Shown here one piece after another: positions 6,114-9,186 of a stretch of 9,186 bases of DNA. The DNA is from Chlamydiota bacterium (lineage in GTDB: Bacteria; Chlamydiota; Chlamydiia; Chlamydiales; SM23-39): NCBI GenBank assembly GCA_027459365.1, contig DAIDIM010000204.1, forward strand, positions 1 to 9,186, in the 5' to 3' direction. The notes beneath the pieces are model-generated. The model was given only the letters and a program-made list of their open reading frames with translations. It was not told where the DNA came from and searched no databases. The stretch's first letter is position 1; each line of letters opens with the position of its first letter. The translations under genes were made by a program, and so were the position numbers.

Positions 6114-7214
6114 ATGCCTGTTAAGTATGGCAAATTTGAAATGCCTGAAAAGATTAAAGTAGACGAAGCGAGTCAAACGGCGGTGTTTGCCCGTTTTATT
6201 GTGGAACCTTTTGAAAAAGGGTTTGGGCATACCGTAGGTAATTTTTTAAGAAGAATCATGTTGGCGTCTTTAGAAGCGCCGTCCATCCTCTCTATTCGTA
6301 TGGAAGGAGTTCCTCATGAATATATGGCAATTGAGGGTGTGATTCAAGATATGACCCATATCGTCTTGAATTTGAAGAGTTCCCTAATTCGACGCATTCC
6401 ACTGGGTGAGCATGGGTCTCCTCGCGATGTGAAGCTTGTGTCGACAAATTTAGATATTACAGATGAAATGATCGATAATGGTGGTGGCGAATACAGAGTT
6501 ACATTAAAGGATTTGCTCTCTAAATCAGATTACGAACTTGTGAACCCAGATCATCATATCTTCACTGCAACAAAACCAATGGCAAAACGGGTTGATTTAC
6601 GCCTCAGTTATGGAAGAGGATATGTTCCAAGTGAACGTCATTCTGGATTTGATCTCCAAATTGATGAAATTGTCATGGATTCTTCATTTTCACCAGTCCG
6701 TCTTGTCAACTACTATGTTGAGAATACCCGCGTTGGAAAGGACACTGACTATGATCGTTTGATTTTGGAAGTGACAACAGATGGAAGGGTGACTCCTGCG
6801 GAAGCGTTAAGCTATGCAGCGCAGATTGGAATTCTCCATTTTCAAGCATTCGATTCGCTTAAGTCACATGCAATTTATTTTGATAAAGGTGAGAGCCAAG
6901 TCAATCGCGATCGAGAAGAGATTTTACAAAAGCTCGGCTTAAAGATTGACGAGATTGAATTGTCTGTCAGATCGACAAACTGTCTTGCAAATGCAAACAT
7001 AGAAACAATTGGAGAACTTGTCGTCATGCCGGAAATTGAAATGCTCCGTTTCCGAAATTTTGGCAAAAAATCTTTAACAGAAATTAAACAAAAGCTTGAT
7101 GAGCTTGGATTATCTCTTGGGATGGACCTCAGTAAGTATGGCATAAACCGAGATAATATTAAGCAAATGATTACAGCTTATCAGCAAGAAAGAGCGGGAG
7201 CTCAAGAAGTATGA
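6114..7214 (+). CDS. rpoA: DNA-directed RNA polymerase subunit alpha
   Basis: Dimerises to nucleate core RNA polymerase, and its C-terminal domain contacts UP elements and activators. It has 366 residues, longer than E. coli (329) and close to chlamydial RpoA. The N-terminal domain carries 'FIVEPFEKGFGHTVGNFLRR' (28-47), the helix 1 dimerisation and beta-contact region. 'EGVPHEYMAIEGVIQDMTHI' is at 64-83, and 'RGYVPSERH' at 168-176. 'VNYYVENTRVGKDTDYDRLI' (198-217) and 'TDGRVTPAEALSYAAQI' (222-238) follow. The C-terminal domain has 'IELSVRSTNCLANANIETIG' (281-300). Arg286 and Asn289 there match DNA-contacting Arg265 and Asn268 of E. coli, so UP-element binding looks retained. The helix-hairpin-helix 'FGKKSLTEIKQKL' is at 316-328. 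The start is ATG at 6114 with GAGGAG six bases upstream. The end overlaps rplQ by ATGA. Confidence 0.98.
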   Translation: MPVKYGKFEMPEKIKVDEASQTAVFARFIVEPFEKGFGHTVGNFLRRIMLASLEAPSILSIRMEGVPHEYMAIEGVIQDMTHIVLNLKSSLIRRIPLGEHGSPRDVKLVSTNLDITDEMIDNGGGEYRVTLKDLLSKSDYELVNPDHHIFTATKPMAKRVDLRLSYGRGYVPSERHSGFDLQIDEIVMDSSFSPVRLVNYYVENTRVGKDTDYDRLILEVTTDGRVTPAEALSYAAQIGILHFQAFDSLKSHAIYFDKGESQVNRDREEILQKLGLKIDEIELSVRSTNCLANANIETIGELVVMPEIEMLRFRNFGKKSLTEIKQKLDELGLSLGMDLSKYGINRDNIKQMITAYQQERAGAQEV

Positions 7215-7636
7215 GACACGGAAATCACACATTTAAAGTAGGTCGCACAGGATCACATCGTCGTGCAATGATTGCGAACATGTTAAAATCATTGATTGAA
7301 GAAGGGCGCATTTCAACAACAGTTGTCAAAGCCAAAGAGTTAAGAAGGCATGCAGATCGGATGATCACTCTTGCTAAGAAAAATACCCTTTCGTCAAAAA
7401 GAAATGCGATTGCTCAGTTAAAAATATACTTTAATCCACTCACTTCTAAAGAAGCGAGAGCAGTGAAGAAGGGTGACATAGATGCTTATGCAAAAGACCG
7501 TATGGTGCTCGATAAACTTTTCGGAGAGTTAAGAGAGCGCTTTACAGCACGCAATGGCGGATATACTCGTATTATTCGTACAGGGGACCGTATTGGTGAT
7601 AGCGCACCGACATGTTTTATTGAATACGTTCAGTAA
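7211..7636 (+). CDS. rplQ: 50S ribosomal protein L17 (bL17)
   Basis: Large-subunit protein near the polypeptide exit tunnel. It has 141 residues, as in Chlamydia (E. coli has 127). The signature N-terminus 'MRHGNHTFKVGRTGSHRRAM' (1-20) is followed by 'IANMLKSLIEEGRISTTVVK' (21-40) and 'AKELRRHADRMITLAKK' (41-57). The C-terminal 'NGGYTRIIRTGDRIGDSAPT' (115-134) and 'FIEYVQ' are diagnostic. The ATG overlaps the rpoA stop (ATGA at 7211-7214), so translation is probably coupled, with GGGAG at 7196-7200 also upstream. It is the last gene of the alpha operon and is followed by an intrinsic terminator. Confidence 0.98.
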   Translation: MRHGNHTFKVGRTGSHRRAMIANMLKSLIEEGRISTTVVKAKELRRHADRMITLAKKNTLSSKRNAIAQLKIYFNPLTSKEARAVKKGDIDAYAKDRMVLDKLFGELRERFTARNGGYTRIIRTGDRIGDSAPTCFIEYVQ

Positions 7637-7657
7637 ATTGCGACTTTCAGTTACACA

Positions 7658-7693
7658 AGGTTGTTCATCGAATTTGGGCAACCTCTCTTTTTT
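7658..7693 (+). terminator. Intrinsic terminator of the alpha operon
   Basis: AGGTTGTTCA (7658-7667) pairs with TGGGCAACCT (7675-7684) over ten positions, eight Watson-Crick and two G-T, around a seven-base TCGAATT loop. CTC and then six T (7688-7693) follow. It lies 21 bases after the rplQ stop, in the only sizeable gap before gapA, so it likely ends the ribosomal protein transcript. Confidence 0.75.
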
Positions 7694-7748
7694 AAAAATA
7701 TCCTTTGATTTCTTTAGATCAGAAATTTACAGTATATCGTGAAAGAAT

Positions 7749-8753
7749 ATGGCTATTCGAATAGGAATCAACGGTTTTGGTCGTATTGGACGTCGAGTTC
7801 TACGCGTTGCTTTAAAACGGCCAGATATTCATGTTGTTGCAATCAACGATCTGGTTCCCCCTGATAACTTAGCCTATTTATTGAGGCATGACACTATTTA
7901 TGGCAAATATTTGGGATCTGTCACTGCGGAAAAAGATGCGATTGTCATTGATGGCAGACGCATTGCCATTACATCCGAACAAGATCCAAGCCTCCTTCCG
8001 TGGAAGCAATATGAAGTCGACTATGTCGTTGAATCAACAGGGCGCTTTAACCATCTGGAAGATGCAAAAAAACACATCACTGCCGGCGCAAAACGTGTCA
8101 TGATTACAGCTCCAGGAAAAGATATTCCAACGTTTGTTATTGGAGTGAATCATACACAATATGATCCGCAGAAAGACTTTATTATTAGTAATGCATCCTG
8201 TACGACAAATTGTTTGGCTCCTCTTTGTCGTGTTCTCTTGGATCACTTCGGTATTGAAGAAGGACTTATGACGACAGTTCATTCTGTCACCGCAAGTCAA
8301 CCCACAGTCGATGGCCCTTCTAAAAAGGATTGGCGTGGGGGGAGAGCAGCAGGATTTAACATCATACCAGCAGCAACAGGAGCGGCACTTGCAGTTACCC
8401 TTTGTCTGCCGGAATTGAAAGGGAAACTTACTGGAATGGCATTCCGTGTTCCAACACCTGATGTCTCTGTCGTAGATCTGACCGTGCGACTATCGCGCGA
8501 CACAACATATGAAGAGATCAATCAAGCAATGGACAAGGAAGCAAGTACCAATCTGTTAGGAATTCTTACAACAACCGATGAGGAACTTGTCTCCTCAGAT
8601 TTTATCGGCAGTCACTATTCCTGCATTTATGATAAATTAGCAGGAATTGCATTAAATCGTCGTTTTTACAAATTAATCGCATGGTACGACAATGAAATGG
8701 GATATTCTACCCGTGTTGTCGACCTGCTGGAATATATGGCCTCTAAAGAATGA
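7749..8753 (+). CDS. gapA: Glyceraldehyde-3-phosphate dehydrogenase, type I
   Basis: Cytosolic glycolytic enzyme that oxidises glyceraldehyde 3-phosphate with NAD+ and phosphate to 1,3-bisphosphoglycerate. It has 334 residues, the usual length. The NAD-binding Rossmann start is 'RIGINGFGRIGRRVLR' (4-19), and 'AINDL' (31-35) holds the Asp that favours NAD over NADP. The active-site block 'SNASCTTNCLAP' (147-158) contains catalytic Cys151, and His178 in 'TTVHSVT' is the partner base. 'TVDGPSKKDWRGGRAAGFNI' (186-205) and 'WYDNEMGYS' (312-320) complete the fold. The start is ATG at 7749 with only a weak GAAAG (7741-7745) before it. A terminator upstream implies its own promoter, which I could not identify firmly. 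The position just after rplQ matches Chlamydia. Confidence 0.98.
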   Translation: MAIRIGINGFGRIGRRVLRVALKRPDIHVVAINDLVPPDNLAYLLRHDTIYGKYLGSVTAEKDAIVIDGRRIAITSEQDPSLLPWKQYEVDYVVESTGRFNHLEDAKKHITAGAKRVMITAPGKDIPTFVIGVNHTQYDPQKDFIISNASCTTNCLAPLCRVLLDHFGIEEGLMTTVHSVTASQPTVDGPSKKDWRGGRAAGFNIIPAATGAALAVTLCLPELKGKLTGMAFRVPTPDVSVVDLTVRLSRDTTYEEINQAMDKEASTNLLGILTTTDEELVSSDFIGSHYSCIYDKLAGIALNRRFYKLIAWYDNEMGYSTRVVDLLEYMASKE

Positions 8754-8798
8754 AAAGCTCTATTCCACCCTTAAAACCTTTTAAAATCGGAACATTCA

Positions 8799-9186
8799 GT
8801 GAATTTTACACGAGATCCAATTATAGAAACAGTCATCACTCCACGGGAAGGATGTAAATTAGTTGTTCGCAATTCAAAAGTACCAAACCAAGAAAGTTTT
8901 CTTGTAGACGCTCTTGAAGTTGTCTCTTTTGGTCACTCACTTTTTTTTCGCTCGACAGAGAGGCCAAAATCATTCCTTGTTCCAGTCAGTGATTATGAGA
9001 TCACTGAATCCAAGGAAGCAAAAATGCCCCTCAAAACCGCAACCTCAGACCAATCGATCAAAATTGGTGGTGGTCGGGAGGCTCGTCCTCAGCGCGAAGA
9101 GCTGCCTGAAGAAGAGGTACCCAGTTCACCGGAACGGCCGACATCATGGAGACCATGCAGGAATCCCTGCAGGGCAGCCGCACCGT
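8799..9186 (+). CDS. Conserved protein of unknown function, 3'-partial
   Basis: The open frame starts at GTG 8799 and continues to the window end without a stop. GTG is the first usual start after an in-frame TAA at 8772-8774, and the upstream CGGAA is a weak ribosome-binding site. The readable native part is 107 residues (to 9119). It begins MNFTRDPIIETVITPREGCK, then 'LVVRNSK', 'VDALEVVSFGHSLFFRSTER' (36-55), 'PKSFLVPVSDYEI', and 'SIKIGGGREA' near residues 86-95, followed by an acidic Glu/Pro stretch. It has no signal peptide or membrane segment. The short beta-rich core followed by a charged tail suggests a small soluble protein, possibly nucleic-acid binding, but that is inference. A gene of similar kind appears to follow gapA in other Chlamydiae. 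The last ~23 residues (from about 9120) are probably not native. Confidence 0.7.
   Translation, partial: MNFTRDPIIETVITPREGCKLVVRNSKVPNQESFLVDALEVVSFGHSLFFRSTERPKSFLVPVSDYEITESKEAKMPLKTATSDQSIKIGGGREARPQREELPEEEVPSSPERPTSWRPCRNPCRAAAP
9116..9186. other. GC-rich terminal segment, probably foreign to the preceding gene
   Basis: From 9121 to the end, 42 of 66 bases are G or C, against 46 of 120 at 8821-8940. In frame with the upstream gene it reads as a Cys/Arg/Pro-rich string (SWRPCRNPCRAAAP) unlike a normal continuation. In the next frame, starting at GGT 9116, it reads 'GTQFTGTADIMETMQESL' and then 'QGSRT'. Of its 23 codons, 20 end in G or C, the pattern of a real coding frame in a GC-rich genome. 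I do not recognise the protein family. A chimeric join is the simplest explanation. Confidence 0.5.

Noticed and set aside
7705..7738. Possible gapA promoter (TTGATT at 7705-7710, 17 bases, TACAGT at 7728-7733; or TATATC at 7733-7738)
   Set aside because: Each hexamer matches only 4 of 6 positions, and the predicted start would leave almost no leader before the ATG at 7749. A gapA promoter is expected but not convincingly visible.
8771..8784. AT-rich inverted repeat TTAAAACCTTTTAA after gapA
   Set aside because: The two-base centre cannot form a real loop and the stem is all A-T, so it is not a credible terminator.
1..9186. Mobile elements, CRISPR arrays, tRNA or rRNA genes, defence systems
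   Set aside because: The window is almost entirely filled by core genes; no direct repeat arrays, transposase-like frames or tRNA cloverleaf were seen in the gaps.

Overview
The window is a stretch of chromosome from a member of the phylum Chlamydiae, most likely an environmental ('Chlamydia-like') lineage rather than Chlamydia itself. It carries the distal part of the S10 operon, the whole spc operon and the alpha operon of ribosomal protein genes, followed by gapA. All genes lie on the + strand and are tightly packed. The placement rests on three things: the run rplQ - gapA - conserved gene as in Chlamydia; the absence of rpsN, rpmD, rpmJ and rpsD from their usual places; and RpoA, SecY and GapA sequences of chlamydial type. 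Base composition is moderate (about 38% G+C in a counted part of the last gene), which suits this group.

Layout: positions 1-236 hold the 3' part of rpsQ (uS17), whose start lies outside the window. Then come rplN (uL14), rplX (uL24), rplE (uL5), rpsH (uS8), rplF (uL6), rplR (uL18), rpsE (uS5), rplO (uL15) and secY, up to 5186. Gaps between these genes are 1-18 bases, or the genes overlap by ATGA. After secY a 68-base gap with a sigma70-type promoter candidate leads into rpsM (uS13), rpsK (uS11), rpoA and rplQ (bL17), ending at 7636. A 62-base gap between rpsK and rpoA, where many bacteria have rpsD, holds a two-part hairpin. A clear intrinsic terminator follows rplQ (7658-7693). gapA (glyceraldehyde-3-phosphate dehydrogenase, 7749-8753) follows, and then a GTG-started gene of unknown function runs off the end.

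Together the genes make parts of the small and large ribosomal subunits, the translocon channel that inserts nascent membrane proteins, the alpha subunit of RNA polymerase, and one glycolytic enzyme. This is core growth machinery. I see no mobile element, CRISPR array, tRNA, rRNA or defence system, and no previously undescribed system.

The oddest spot is the last ~70 bases (from about 9116). They are much richer in G+C (42 of 66 bases from 9121) and read as a coherent GC-rich coding frame that is not the frame of the gene they interrupt. This looks like a chimeric join or contig-end artefact, or less likely a real recombination or frameshift.
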